From NCBI GenBank assembly GCA_019722365.1, contig JADFUC010000425.1, positions 1 to 64,000 of the forward strand: 64,000 nt of DNA. Reading direction: 5' to 3'. The notes beneath the pieces were generated by a model that made no database searches, was not told the DNA's origin, and saw nothing but the letters and a program-made list of their open reading frames with translations. This DNA comes from Lithospermum erythrorhizon. Taxonomy: Eukaryota > Streptophyta > Magnoliopsida > Boraginales > Boraginaceae. The position numbers and the translations under genes are program-made. Of the stretch, positions 11,423 to 22,199 are shown in pieces; within the stretch, counting starts at the first letter, position 1, and each line of letters begins with the position of its first letter.

Positions 11423-12407
11423 ACCGGGGTCCCCGGCCAGAACCACACGTGCAAGTTTCCCTGCATGTGGCTCGTCCGTGCTTTCCGAGGCGCTGCCTGT
11501 GACTCAGCATGGGAAAGAAGGGGGGCGGGCTTTCCTATGGTAGTCCCGCTGCGGCCTCTGACCGTCCGCCCCGTCTCATCTTTATTTGGCTATACTTTAA
11601 TGTAGCCAGCCATGTTAGCTCCACATGAGTGCCTTTAGAAAAAGGCTAAAAAGGAACTCATCAGTCAGCTCGGCCCCTTTCCTATTTCGCTTTGCCGCCT
11701 ATTAAATAAAAGAATAAGGTCCCGAAAAAGCGGCCCGCCTTTCTTCATCTATACCACACTGAAACCAATAGAAACGATTTCCGCGCCCCTCTATAGAGTT
11801 GGGGAAGCAGAACGCGCCATCACCTACAGCCCTGCCACTCTGCCGGGGACTTCCACGAAATGAAAACAGGCAGCATCGTCAGCTATCTCCACTTGCATTG
11901 CCCTGGTTTTGGGTCACGAATTACTCCTGCTTATTGATCTATGCTTAACTACTTAAACAACCCTAAAGGCTTGGCCCCGTCCCGTTTGGAGAATGACCCC
12001 TTATGGCATGGCACGGTTTAGTCAGTTATTCTCGCAGTTCAGATAAGATTCGGGCCGCCACTTCTCTGAAAGCATGGTTCTGGCCCCCCCTCTTGGAGCT
12101 CGTCCATTCGTTGGGTGATCCCTTGCTCTCACGTTCGAGTGTTTGGTCGTCGTTTAGGCCCGTGAGTGAGATTTCTGCTCATTGCAGTCACCTCCGGGGT
12201 TCTTCGCACCTGGATAACGGGCCATGTGCCCCAGCCCTTAATCAGATAAAGCTGCCCGCCCCTATGACCCACAACCAACTCAAAATGAGCCTTGCGACGA
12301 GACGCGGACATTCCCCACAACGAGTTCCCTCCGGTCCGTTCGGGTTGGGTTAGGGGAACATCCGAGGCGATTGCCTTCGCGGATCAAACGTGCTCACAAA
12401 GGCGCAC
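11423..12407 (-). other. group II intron between nad1 exons 2 and 3 (shortened)
   Basis: It begins on the minus strand with the group II 5' consensus GTGCG right after exon 2 and ends with a clear domain V and VI next to exon 3. It is about 985 nt, shorter than the roughly 1.4 kb usual for the nad1 exon 2-3 cis intron, so internal parts are probably deleted. Open frames inside it (for example 12,003-12,353 plus) are not real genes. Confidence 0.75.
11439..11473 (-). other. group II intron domain V
   Basis: On the minus strand GAGCCACATGCAGGGAAACT is followed by TGCACGTGTGGTTCT: a 34-35 nt hairpin with a GAAA tetraloop, the catalytic domain V of group II introns. It sits 17 nt from nad1 exon 3, leaving room for a short domain VI. 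Confidence 0.85.
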
Positions 12408-12490
12408 AATAAGAATCAGACCAGCCAGAGACTTCATAAAGAGAGACCATTTTGAGCTGCAGATCAATAATGCTCCTAGAAGGCATATTT
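12408..12490 (-). pseudogene. nad1: nad1 exon 2, decayed
   Basis: This 83-nt stretch corresponds to nad1 exon 2, which encodes roughly [20 protein letters not shown] then IGLILI. The start AAATATGC, the middle CTGCAGCTCAAA and the end CTGATTCTTATT are recognisable, and the GTGCG intron start follows directly. At least three small indels destroy the frame. In functional mitochondria this exon is joined to exon 1 by trans-splicing. Confidence 0.8.
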
Positions 12491-12639
12491 CGAATATAGA
12501 GGAGTGAGTTCCCAAAAAATAAAGTAGTTTCTCATTTCCTTCTGAACCATTGAGCATCTCTATCACCCCCACGCGCACGGCTCTACACCCCAAACTACAT
12601 GTCCTCCTCCCCTTGAAGAGGTCTTTGATTCTTTTTCCA

Positions 12640-12845
12640 TACGAACAACAACAGGGCGTCTGCCCTCTGTCCACCGGCTTTTTCTTCGCTGTGTGAACAA
12701 AGGTCTTAGTATGTATGGGCATTCTGGGCAGATGCACCCAATAAATTTCGAGAGTCGAAGGTTTAGACCAGATACGAATTTCATCACCATCTTGCCCGCT
12801 TCCAATTGATGACTGGCTATTATATAGAGTATTGACCTAAGCCCC
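12640..12845 (-). pseudogene. rpl2: rpl2 3' part, fragment (mitochondrial ribosomal protein L2)
   Basis: On the minus strand the sequence encodes LYIIASHQLEAGKMVM, then after frameshifts WSKPST, AQNAHTY, a segment like DLVRTA and RWTEGRRPVV. These follow the order of plant mitochondrial RPL2, a large-subunit ribosomal protein. It is separated from the 5' part of rpl2 at 15,257 and lies on the opposite strand, so the gene has been broken up by rearrangement. Confidence 0.65.
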
Positions 12846-12866
12846 TGTGCTGGGGCTCGACTCCCC

Positions 12867-12893
12867 GAACCGTACGTGACTGCCTCGTGGCTC
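12867..12893 (-). other. possible second group II intron domain V
   Basis: Minus strand GAGCCACGAGGCAGTCACGT then ACGGTTC: outer stem bases match group II domain V (GAGCC...GGTTC), but the tetraloop region is shortened. It lies just upstream of the rpl2 3' piece, and the mitochondrial rpl2 gene has a group II intron in many plants, which would explain it. Confidence 0.45.
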
Positions 12894-12899
12894 TTCCTA

Positions 12900-15256
12900 A
12901 ACTTGAAGCCCACTCTCGTAGAAAAAATGCATTTACAAGAAAAAAAAAGAGTTTTTCAAAAAGCCTGCGCCCTCCTATTCAACGGGGCTATTAGAGAAAC
13001 AGCTTCGTTCCTTGACTTCTTTGCTCAGTCAAGCTTCCTTGTTCCTTAGTGTAGTCTCGGTCCATAGTTTAAGACTCCTTTACTTATAGCCTAATATCCA
13101 CAGCTGACCTGACTCCGTACCGACTTTCCCTTTGTACTTGGCTAAGAAATGACTTCATGGCAAATCACTGGTACTTTTTATTGACTCTATATAGGTAGAT
13201 ATCGGTGGGGCTTGCGTATTATAGTAGTATTGTAGTTAAGGCTGCATTAGAAATAGTTTTATTTTGGAAGATCTGCTGAAGTACCAAAACTTTCCGGGGC
13301 TGCCAGGCCGGGGCGTCTGGCAGAATGCTTCAACCTCCTGCGCTGGAAGCGACACCCGAAGAATTAGCTTCTGGCAACTCTAACTATATAATAGGCACTA
13401 GGCATTCTGAGCTGGAAGGAGGCAAGCAAATGAAGGGAGGCATTACGGGCCGACTACAAGAAGCAAAGCTTCGTAGACTCGGCAAGTCGCTTATAGAATG
13501 CCGACTACAATTTTCCACTTTATTTCCAAAAGAAGGGGAAGGAAGTTTAGCTTAGCGAGCTTTATAAGGCCGACCACTACATAAGCTGCTGGCGGAGAAA
13601 GCTCTTCGAGCTTCCCTTCATTCGTTGCTAAGCCAAGGTCCCAGGTCTCCGAGTCAGCCCGCGCTTTTTCGAAGAATCCTGCACCCATGGGCATACGGCC
13701 TGGCAGGCCTTCCCTTTCCGCCGGAGCTTCATGGGCGTTGCCCCGTTCCCCAATCAATCAGATGTTTTGGATGTGAGCTATACTCCGCGAGGAGCAAACG
13801 GAGCGTATCGCCTTGCCGAGAAATGTTCGCATTCACATTCCATTCAAAAGAGATCTTCTTGCTTTAGAAAAAAGCTATTTCTTGTCGGGCCTCCTCTGCA
13901 CACACCGACTGTGGTGCTCCATTGACCAAATAATCAATCACAGGTATTGGAAGTGTCAGAGCTGGTCGCAAAGCCTGTAGTTCATGGGAAGCGCCCAGAG
14001 TTCTTTCTTTATGAACACTTAAAAATAAGATAAATCCAGTCATTTTTGCTGTTAAAGAAAACAGCCTTCGCTGGCTGGGATCTTTCCTTAGAGTTCCCTA
14101 GCCCCTCCGACAAGGGCAAGGGACTGCGGTTACTGACTCGATCTCTATCGACACTGCAGGATTAAAGGAGAATTTCTAAGAGTAGTCTTCCCTGGAATCA
14201 GGATAGCCTTATTGGAAATAAAGGTTTCGTCTCGGCCTTGCCCCAACGAGTGAACTTCCTCACCCGAATGAACTAACTACTTTACCTCGCCATCTCTCTA
14301 AGCCCTTAGTCTTGCAACCCATAGGTGACAGCTTCCCTTCCCCCCTGCAGTCCCTTGTTTTACATTCAAGCTTAGGAAAGAAATGAAAGATTTTCTAGTA
14401 TCTAGGTCCCCATATACTGAAATGGGGCACTCTGTTCATCTAAGATTCTATTCTAGCAAACCAAGGGAAACCCCAGCAGCTTTTGTCCTAACTGGGGATT
14501 CAGACTAACTCCCAACAGGGCATTCATTCGTAAACCCTGTTCTGGCATATACCTCTTCCTTGTTTGGACTAGCTTGTCGAAACGGAAGACAGCCTTTCAC
14601 TTCCTCTTCTATCGCGGAGTTAAATCAACAGATGAGGCTTAGTTCAAATATCCCTATCCCAAGTCTCTAATACCGTAGGCACTTAGCTGCATTATTGGGC
14701 TTGTCTTCATTGGATTGGCATCCCTTCCCCAAGAGAAAATAGGGTAGGCAGTCTACTTGAATGGACATCTAAGATGGCATCAATCCGAGCACAAAACGGA
14801 TCTGGGCTGCTAGTAAGGAGGACTGTGAAGCCTTCTAGCATAGGTGATGCCTTCCCAAGTTCTGGTCTCTTCGGTACGGGTACTACGGGCTTTGAAAATA
14901 GAATACGGCCTTTGCCTTTGACTGTGCGGAATAACAGCGGGTGCGTTTAAATAAAAAGACCAGATCAACTAACTACGATTTCCTAGTTTTTTAGGTAAAT
15001 GCTCTTTTTGTGGCAAACTCGTGGTATCGTATAATAAGATCACGCTTGTATTTAGGAGTGCTTCTTCCCTCCTTCAACAAGCCGGTGGTGATCTCACTTT
15101 CGAAAGATAGTTTCGACGCGGCGGTGTACACCTAGCTCCATAGCGGAGCTAGTCACTGGCTAGAGGACGACCGTAGGCAGGTTATGTAAAAAGGACCAAT
15201 GAGGATTCAGGAGTAGAAGCTAATTCGGACGGAATGGAATGATTACGAGATAGACA
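12900..15256. other. mitochondrial spacer without recognised gene
   Basis: About 2.3 kb. It contains an inverted copy of the rpl2-like 18-base motif near 13,570-13,586 within an 88-codon open frame (13,491-13,757, minus) that shares only the AAYVVVGL block with rpl2. No other gene recognised. Confidence 0.4.
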
Positions 15257-15775
15257 ATGAGACAAAGGAGAGCACTTAGACAATTGACTTTTAAGTGCCA
15301 AGGAAGTCTGCTGGTAGGAATTTTCAGGGCGTATTACGGTTTTCACCGAGGGGGTGGATCAGCGATTGCAGCGAAGAATTGATCTGAAACGAAGCACTTC
15401 GTCTATGGGCATTGTAAGGATAGAATATGAGCCTAATCGTTCTTCTCGAATCGCCCAGCATGAAGGGAAAGAGGGGTCCAAGCCAGAGGAAATGCAACAC
15501 GATAGAAGAGTTTGCCCGCAAGATCCCCTCGAATCTACCACGACCACCATCCACGGTCCATTTTCGTTTTCTTCCCTGCCCGGGAAGGTGGATCAAAGAA
15601 AGGTAGCTTGCTTCTATCCTGGACTAATGGCGGCTTATGTAGTGGTCGGCCTTCCTACCAGAATTTCTTCTTGGTCGAAGAGCTCTTTTACTAGTAAGGG
15701 CGCAGAAAGCAAAAAAACTTGCGCGAAGGACGTTTTCTTCTCTGCCTTCTCCTCTCCAAAGGCCAAGGCATTAGT
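15257..15775 (+). pseudogene. rpl2: rpl2 5' part, frameshifted and truncated at the NUMT junction
   Basis: Starts ATGAGACAAAGG with a segment resembling the RPL2 amino terminus (ALRQLTF), then YYGFHRGGGS. After a one-base shift it reads RRIDLKRSTSSMGIV and EPNRSSRIA, later FSFSSLPGKVDQRKVACF, LMAAYVVVGLPT, SFTSKGAESKKTCAKDVF and SAFSSPKAKA. This is the mitochondrial RPL2 exon 1 including the plant-specific internal extension. The middle is degenerate and similarity stops near 15,770, where nuclear-type sequence begins. Confidence 0.82.
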
Positions 15776-15789
15776 ATTTGTGCACCACT

Positions 15790-16169
15790 CTTGAGTCAAT
15801 TTGGAAACAACCTCCTTTTTATCACTCTTGAAATACTAACAGTGTCTCTATTGAAATATCACACTTCTAAGATCCAAATTTCATAACTCGACAGTATCCG
15901 ACAAGGTATGATATCGTTTGTAGATGTGCTGCCAACTCACAACTGATACTGGGATTACACTCTTCAGAATGCATGATTTTAGACTAATAGATGGGATGTT
16001 TTTAGCCTGCCCTTTACTCCTTTCTTTTGACAGAGATAAACATTGTTTTTTTTTTTTTTTTGCAAAATGTATGCAACGCCTTTAATTCTCTCCCACTGCC
16101 TGACTATTGAGAAGCTAACTCTAAAATTGTCAAATTGTGAACGCCAAGTTACAATTTCACTAAGTGTGA
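15790..16169. other. junction region, first nuclear-type sequence
   Basis: AT-richer sequence between the end of rpl2 similarity and the first recognisable PI4K exon. It includes a run of 17 T (16,044-16,060). It is probably intron of the PI4K gene, but no exon is clear. A 120-codon minus-strand open frame at 15,979-16,341 overlaps the PI4K exon and is a chance frame. Confidence 0.45.
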
Positions 16170-17190
16170 ATTGTATGCTCTGGCAGTTGTTCCAATTCAA
16201 GGAGCAGAAGTCAGATGGGTGAGACAAATGATGGTGGGTTGTATGAGATTTTCCAACAAGATTTTGACCTGTAGGTACTCCAAGTTTTGAGGCTGCTCGT
16301 GTGAGAACTTCACCTAAGTAGTGCTGGTTATGCAGTTGCAAGTTTATTACTCAGCCTAAAAGACAGACATAATGGGAATCTACTGTTTGACAAGTAAGAA
16401 GTTCTGACATGCAGTTTTGATACAAAGATCCATACATTGATGTCTCGACCTGGACCGATGTGGTTTCCTCTTACCTAGTTTAGCTTGTCGGGTCCACAAA
16501 TCCATAATGATTATTAAACTTTCCCGTTTTTAATTGAATATATATGAAAGATCTAGCTTGACTTTTCACATACATTATGAAAAGTTATGGATATAGTAGC
16601 GTATATGTGCTTTTATCATAATGGATTTTTTTAGTCATTTGACATTTCATGGCTGTTGAGTGACACCAATCTTTATTGATGATTTTGTTGATATGGCCAG
16701 TGTGGGCAGACTTGTTCATATCGACTTCGGTTTTATACTGGAAACTTTCCTGGTAATACAAGGGAGGTGTTTGAGAGCGTTCACTTCAAGCTTTCGAGCC
16801 ATGAAATGACCCAGCTTCTTGACCCCTCGGGTGTAATGAAAAGTGAAACTTGCATCAGTTTGTGGCAAGACTGATATTTCTGAGCTAATAATAGGATTAA
16901 GGTTGATATTTCTGATTACTTTCTCCTCTTTGTAGCTTGTGTGTAAAGGGTTACCTTGCAGCACGCCGTCATATGGATGGAATTATCACGGTGTTGTTAA
17001 TGTTGACAGTGGATTACCATGCTTTAGCAGAGGTGATCCTATTGGAAATCTTCGGAAAAGGTTCCATCCTGAAATGAACGAGAGAGAGGCTGCTAACTTC
17101 ATGATAAAAATTTGCACTGATGCGTACAATAAGTGGACTACTGCAGGATATGATTTGATACAGTATTTGCAACAGGGTATTGAGAAGTAA
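16170..17190 (+). pseudogene. phosphatidylinositol 4-kinase alpha, 3' exons only, frameshifted
   Basis: Three exon-like stretches follow the carboxyl end of plant PI4K alpha, the plasma-membrane enzyme that phosphorylates phosphatidylinositol at position 4. The first (about 16,170-16,395) contains MGETNDGGLYEIFQQDF. The second (about 16,690-16,865) contains GRLVHIDFGFILET, the kinase metal-binding HIDFG block, and HEMTQLLDPSGVMKSE. The third (about 16,938-17,190) contains LAARRHMDGII, then DSGLPCFSRGDPIGNLRKRF, NKWTTAGYDLIQYLQQ and GIEK-stop, a normal end. Single-base losses near 16,190, 16,855 and 17,005 break the frame, and the VHIDFG exon has other changes. The catalytic loop and everything upstream are absent, because mitochondrial DNA lies there. 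Either a pseudogene or an interrupted gene with consensus errors. Confidence 0.85.
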
Positions 17191-17799
17191 AATGTAACTT
17201 GGAATGGAGGGTAATAGTTTGCATTATGACAGTTTCAATTTACTTTCGGAAATTTTGTCGTCTCTTTCGTTTTGAATATTTTTCTTGTCGTCGTAGTTGA
17301 TTTTTATATGAAGATTTCATAGCTCTATTGTATTGTACTTTGTTATACACTTATGACCTTATTATTTGATAAATAGTAAATATTAGTCTCTCTCAATTCA
17401 CAAAAAGTAGATTGTCTACCATTGAATCAATGTTTATATGTATTTTACTAGTATTAAATATGTTATTTTTTAATTTTTTAGTTAAACTAAACAATCTACT
17501 TAAAATGAGGAAGTAATATTTTGCATCTAAAGTATGTTTAGTTTTGAAGTTAAATATTTTTCATAATATTTCGTGAAAAATATACTCTCTCTCGTTACTA
17601 AAAGACGGTCCACTTCGAATTTTTAACTTTTAATCATCGATTCGATCATGTTTCGGTTACAAGTATATATAAAATTCGATTTAATAACATATTAATGGGA
17701 ATAATTTGAAACGTATTTTTTTATCGATATATTTTTCATAAAATATTATAAACCACAAACAAAAATATCTACTACTAATGGCTTCTGGATCCTATACAA
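17191..17799. other. 3' flank of PI4K fragment
   Basis: AT-rich sequence with likely PI4K 3' untranslated region in the first 200 bases. No gene or clear repeat recognised; sequence resembling one end of a small transposon (ACTCTCTCTCGTTACT at about 17,584) has no visible partner. Confidence 0.4.
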
Positions 17800-18196
17800 A
17801 CTAACCATACGGGCGCAAACCTGGCGCAAACTTTCATAAATGTCGATCATTGAGCACGAGCTGGCCGAGGCCGACCATCATCGACGGCCGAATTAACGCT
17901 GACCAAATAACATAAAAATCATAAATGATACTCAAATGTACTCCATATAAATTTCTCAACGTTAGTGTTAAGTGAATATACCAAATACAACGAATAAACA
18001 GAGCGAATAAAAATGCTTATTTAATAACTTTTATCGCTTAAGGCTGTTCGTGGTAATTTCACAATACAACGAATTGTCTATTTATGACTTTCAAGATACA
18101 ATAATAAGGAGAATTCAAGAACTTTAAATAAGAACTTAACGACTCTAATCAAGAATCTATTTTCTATGACAAGACATCCATAATATTTCCATAATA
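17800..18196 (-). repeat. 3' LTR and adjacent polypurine tract of the Copia element
   Basis: On the minus strand GTCCAGGGAG (18,197-18,206, polypurine tract) is followed by an LTR start TATTATGGAAATATTATGGA, which matches the plus-strand LTR start at 39,299. Just before it, at 18,210-18,400, lies the untranslated region typical of this family, with repeated AAGGTTTTAA-like and GAGGC-like blocks. The distal end of the LTR is uncertain. Confidence 0.65.
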
Positions 18197-18411
18197 CTCC
18201 CTGGACAAGCCTAATTAACTAAAAATATGTCTCGTTAAAACCTTACCTTTTAAAAACCGTCTCGATAAAAAACTCGCTGGAAGGACAAAGTAAGGCATTA
18301 TTCTCAACATACGCTTATAATGCTGGGCTTCATTAAAACCTTATCGTGAAAACCCATTTGAGACAAAACCTCGATGCATGGAAAGAAAGACAACGCTTTA
18401 TTAACTCTCAT

Positions 18412-18735
18412 TTACCACATCACTGACATCCCTAATGACGTAGTCCCATGTTTTCGGATAACTTTTCGAACGCTGGCGTAGTGAGCCGATGAATAATATA
18501 TCTCGCCATGATTATCACAAAGATCGAATCGTTGGGATATCGATTTCACCATTCTTTTGAAGATCATGGCATAAGAATTTCGGCGAATACGTTGGTTTCT
18601 ATCTCTTGATATATCCTTTAATCGTGTAATACACGCAGTAATTATTTTCATATGCGTCAGTTTTACCAACTTTTTAGATAATAATCTACATGTATTTTGG
18701 ATATGACGGATCACGCTTCTTAGCCAAAGATTCAC
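18412..18735 (-). pseudogene. Copia RNase H / carboxyl-terminal segment
   Basis: An open frame that in a neighbouring frame carries the end of Copia RNase H: a segment like ALPASTFEKL followed by a MGLRH-like end, the usual polyprotein terminus just before the polypurine tract. The open frame itself is a shadow of the decayed gene; frameshifts prevent a continuous reading. Confidence 0.55.
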
Positions 18736-19179
18736 GATTTCAAGTATTAGTTATTATTTCAAAGATGGTTCGACGATGTAGCCGAAATAGTTTGTTTCAT
18801 AGACGCTATGAAATAGCCGTTTCCACCACTAGTGAATAAATATCCGGGGCCTGCGGATCTTCCATTATGTTGATTGATAGATATCCCAGATCAAAGATAT
18901 CCCATTAGCTCCAATTTGAGGTATTTGAATAGAACAATCCCATATCCATCAGATTCCCAAAGTATCGAAGAATTTGTTTAACCATTCCAATGCCTTGAAG
19001 TCATGTGAGAACTATACTGCTAATAGACACACCAAATGATGTCCGGGTTCAGATGACTGCAAGATACATTAAGCTCCAATAAGACTTAAATGAGTGATTT
19101 CCAGACCAGAGTTCTTCACATTTTCTCTAGCCTGAATCTGGCTTTGCTCACATCTAGCCGATCTCACAACCATCTGGGG

Positions 19180-19960
19180 GTGCTCAATGGATGATTTATC
19201 CATAAGAATCATAAGAATCTTTTCACATAAGTTTCTTCACATACAAATATTCCTTACTCAAGTGATTCTACTTGGTACCAAGACAAAATTTTGTTTGTCC
19301 CAGGATCTCTTCATCTCAAATTCCTTCTTGCTAGCCATGCCTGGAAGTTCTTCTGCAGTTCCAAATATATTTAACTCATCAACATAAACTGCAATTATTA
19401 CAAACTCTTTTCCTGATCTTTTCATGAAAATGCAAGGACATGTAAGATCATTCTTATAATCTCTTTGGTTAAATATTCACTTAGGCGATTATACCACATT
19501 CGCCCAGACTGCTTTAACCCGTATAAGGACTTATTCAATTTTAGAAAAATGTTCTCTAGAACTTGAACCATGTGCTCGTGAAAATGTAATCCTTCCGAGT
19601 TTCATAAAATGACATTTCAAGTGTACCATACGTATAAGCCGCTACAACGCCCATTAGGCGAATCGAGTCGCTCATGTACCGCTGTGCTAATTAAACATCG
19701 AAGGTAGTTGCATCCACCAATCGGCGAATATGTCTCCTCATAATCAATGTCGCCCTTTGCGAAAAATCCTTGGGCTATAAGTCTTGCCTTGCACTACAAT
19801 TTCACCCCTTTCATTTGTTTTTGCACAAATACCCATTTATATCCCACTGGCTTTACACCGCTTGGTGTACGGACCATGTGTCCAAAAACCTTTTGTTGTT
19901 CAAGTGATTTCAATTCGACTCGATTGTCTCTTCTATTTTGGCCAATCATTCTGCCCGTAT
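19180..19960 (-). pseudogene. Copia reverse transcriptase, decayed
   Basis: The minus strand contains ELKSLEQQKVFGHMVRTPSG, then YKWVFVQKQ, KARLIAQGFFAKGDIDYEET and, after a deletion, VIIAVYVDELNIFGTAEELP, LGQTKFCLG. The catalytic YVDD motif is YVDE here (about 19,371-19,388), and the middle of the domain is missing or scrambled. Non-functional. Confidence 0.8.
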
Positions 19961-20449
19961 TCATCTATAGACTTTCGTCTATGATCCTCATTTTCATCCA
20001 TCACATTCAACATATATTATATGAGAATTTATCATCGACGTATCTTATTTCTCGTTCCACCTTCATCCACTCATAATATAATTTAGGAGATCTTCATTGT
20101 TACTAATTTCAGTACTGGTGTTCTTTCTCGAATCAAATTATTAGTTATGAAATGAGATTCTTCTGTGATTTGTTGTATCCTCTTCTTTGACCATCTATGA
20201 TGATTCCTCCTTTCTTTTTCGAGGATTCTTATTCTTAGAACCGATTGGTCTACCACGCTTCATGCGTGCTTTAGACTCATTCGCAATACTATTGGGTCCT
20301 TTTTAGTGGACATCAATTTGATCGAGCATTAAATGGGTATGCTGGGTGATTTATCACAACTGGTCTCGAAAAATATTTGGCAGTTTATTAGCTAAGTCTT
20401 GTAAATGAATTATCTTTGAACTTCTAGCTTCACATTGTTTCAACAAGGA

Positions 20450-21200
20450 TCAAAGATAAGATAATGATAATTCATTCCAACTAATATTTCTCACCGCTAT
20501 TCTCTCCCCCAATGTTTGAATCAGATTCGCTGGCTTAATAACAACAAATCGAAAGAAAGAATAAGTCTCCCGCAAGCAAGGTTCCAAATACTTTATTATG
20601 CATGTAGACTCAAACCAACATAAATTCCCAACCACCTTGGACGACTCCATCTTAGTAAGGCCAGAAGCCGAGTAATAGGACATATACCGCAGACTTCCAA
20701 ATATTCTTAGATGGGAAATACTGGGTCTACGAATCTCGAAACCAATCAGAAAGTGATGTTGTATGATAATTTGTTGGCCTCGATGCGACAAGTGTCGGCC
20801 GTGATGCAGATAGCGTTACTTCCCCAACAAGTAATTGGGAGTTTCTGCTCTCATAAGTAAATTTGCCTCAATCAATTGAAGACGTTTAATAAATGATTCA
20901 GCAAGACCATTTTGTGTATGAACATGTTCTACAGGGTGTTCAACATCAATTCCAACTGACAAACAATAGTCATTAAAAGCTTGAGAAGTAAACTCACAGG
21001 CATTATCAAGCCGTATCTTCTTGATTGGATAATCAGGGAAATGTGCCCTTAATCGAATAATTTGAGTAAAAGAATCCGCAAACGCTAGGTTACGAGTGCA
21101 TAATGTGATAATGCTATGGACCATCTTGTTGACGATCAATAGTGACTATGAAATACCTAAATGTTCCACATATAGGATGTATCGCCCACATATATCACCT
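20450..21200 (-). pseudogene. Copia integrase, decayed
   Basis: Contains RLRAHFPDYPIKKIRLDNAC then EFTSQAFNDYC and HTQNGLAESFIKRLQLIEAN, the retroviral-type integrase core with its conserved D and E region. After a frameshift it reads PSISHLRIFGSLRYM and CWFESTCIIKYLEP, the segment after the core. It is broken into at least two frames. The zinc-binding and GAG-pre-integrase part lies upstream on the same strand at 21,262-21,552. Confidence 0.85.
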
Positions 21201-21261
21201 TGCATAATGCCTAAAAAAATTTGAGATCCATTTCACCTTTGTCAGAAGGTCCGATAATGAG

Positions 21262-21552
21262 CTACATTGGGAATGATGAACACATACAAATTCCTTTCGA
21301 TCGAGAATTCGTCGACTTCAATGGGTGTCCAAGAGAGTTTTCAATTATTTTTCGCATCATAATTGATCCGGGATGGCCTAACCGGTCATGCCAAACAATG
21401 AACTCATCATGATTCTCAAACTTCTGGTTTGATAGGACATGTGTTTCTATACTCGAAATATGCGTGTAGTACAACCCACATGACAATGCTGGTAACCTTT
21501 CTAACATGGTCTTTTTACCAGATATTATGCTTGTAATATTGAGAAATTCCAT
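21262..21552 (-). pseudogene. Copia GAG-pre-integrase domain
   Basis: A 96-codon open stretch with CGLYYTHI, FIVWHDRLGHPGSIMMRKII and SKGICMCSS. The WHDRLGHPG block with downstream cysteines is the pre-integrase zinc-binding region of Copia polyproteins. It sits between decayed gag and the integrase core. Confidence 0.85.
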
Positions 21553-22199
21553 TCCTCCTTCACTTGTCGTCTCAACGCCACGGCCATTTCAAGATGTCTT
21601 GAAACCGATTAAGTTTCTTTGAGACTTGGGGAGGAATATTGCATCTTTAATATGAAATTGTGTTCCCCTAAGGAACATGTCGCCTCTTCCAGAGCCTTCA
21701 ATCAATTTTTGCACTACTCCGATATCAGAATAACACTGCTTCTCGTGTTATCAACAAGAAAATATTTCTTATCTTTTAGGACGGTGTGAGTTGCTGCACC
21801 ATTTGCAAGACATATTCTTTATCCATGATGCTGAAAATCTATTGAAAATTGAAAATCATACACTGCGTAGCTCCCATGAAGATAAAGGCCACGAGGACCT
21901 TAAATACCAAATCTTTCCTTAGCCGAACTAGCCTGTGATCAGAGAATCACAATACCAAGTCACCAACTATGATTATGGTATCTATTTTTCTTATTATACA
22001 AAAAATGAGAGTAACATTTAAAATTAAAAAATCGATAAATATAGTTGTTAAACATTGGATAAATCGAAACACATCAACGATAACTAAAATAAAACATCAT
22101 AAAAGTTCATTCAAACTAAAACAATGCCATGGTTCAAAAGGCTTATTCAAAAGAAATAATGTAGATGCAAATAGTTCTAAATAGTTTCATCCTTTTCTA

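Larger units (their letters stand above)
1..15780. other. mitochondrial DNA insertion in nuclear DNA (NUMT), left end beyond window
   Basis: This block holds plant mitochondrial genes (nad9, nad1 exons, rpl2 pieces, trnF), chloroplast-like trnP-trnW-petG of the kind carried in plant mitochondria, and long GC-richer spacers without nuclear gene structure. To the right the base composition drops and nuclear genes and retrotransposons begin. The last recognisable mitochondrial codons belong to rpl2 near 15,770, so the junction lies at about 15,770-15,800. The left junction is not in the window. A chimeric assembly joining a mitochondrial contig to a nuclear one would look the same and cannot be excluded from sequence alone. 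Confidence 0.85.

Noticed and set aside
12003..12353. 116-codon frame in mitochondrial DNA as a maturase
   Set aside because: It lies inside the nad1 group II intron but has no maturase or reverse-transcriptase motif; the maturase matR belongs to a different nad1 intron.
15979..16341. 120-codon minus-strand frame as a gene
   Set aside because: It overlaps a PI4K exon on the plus strand that has clear family motifs (GETNDGGLYEIFQQ).
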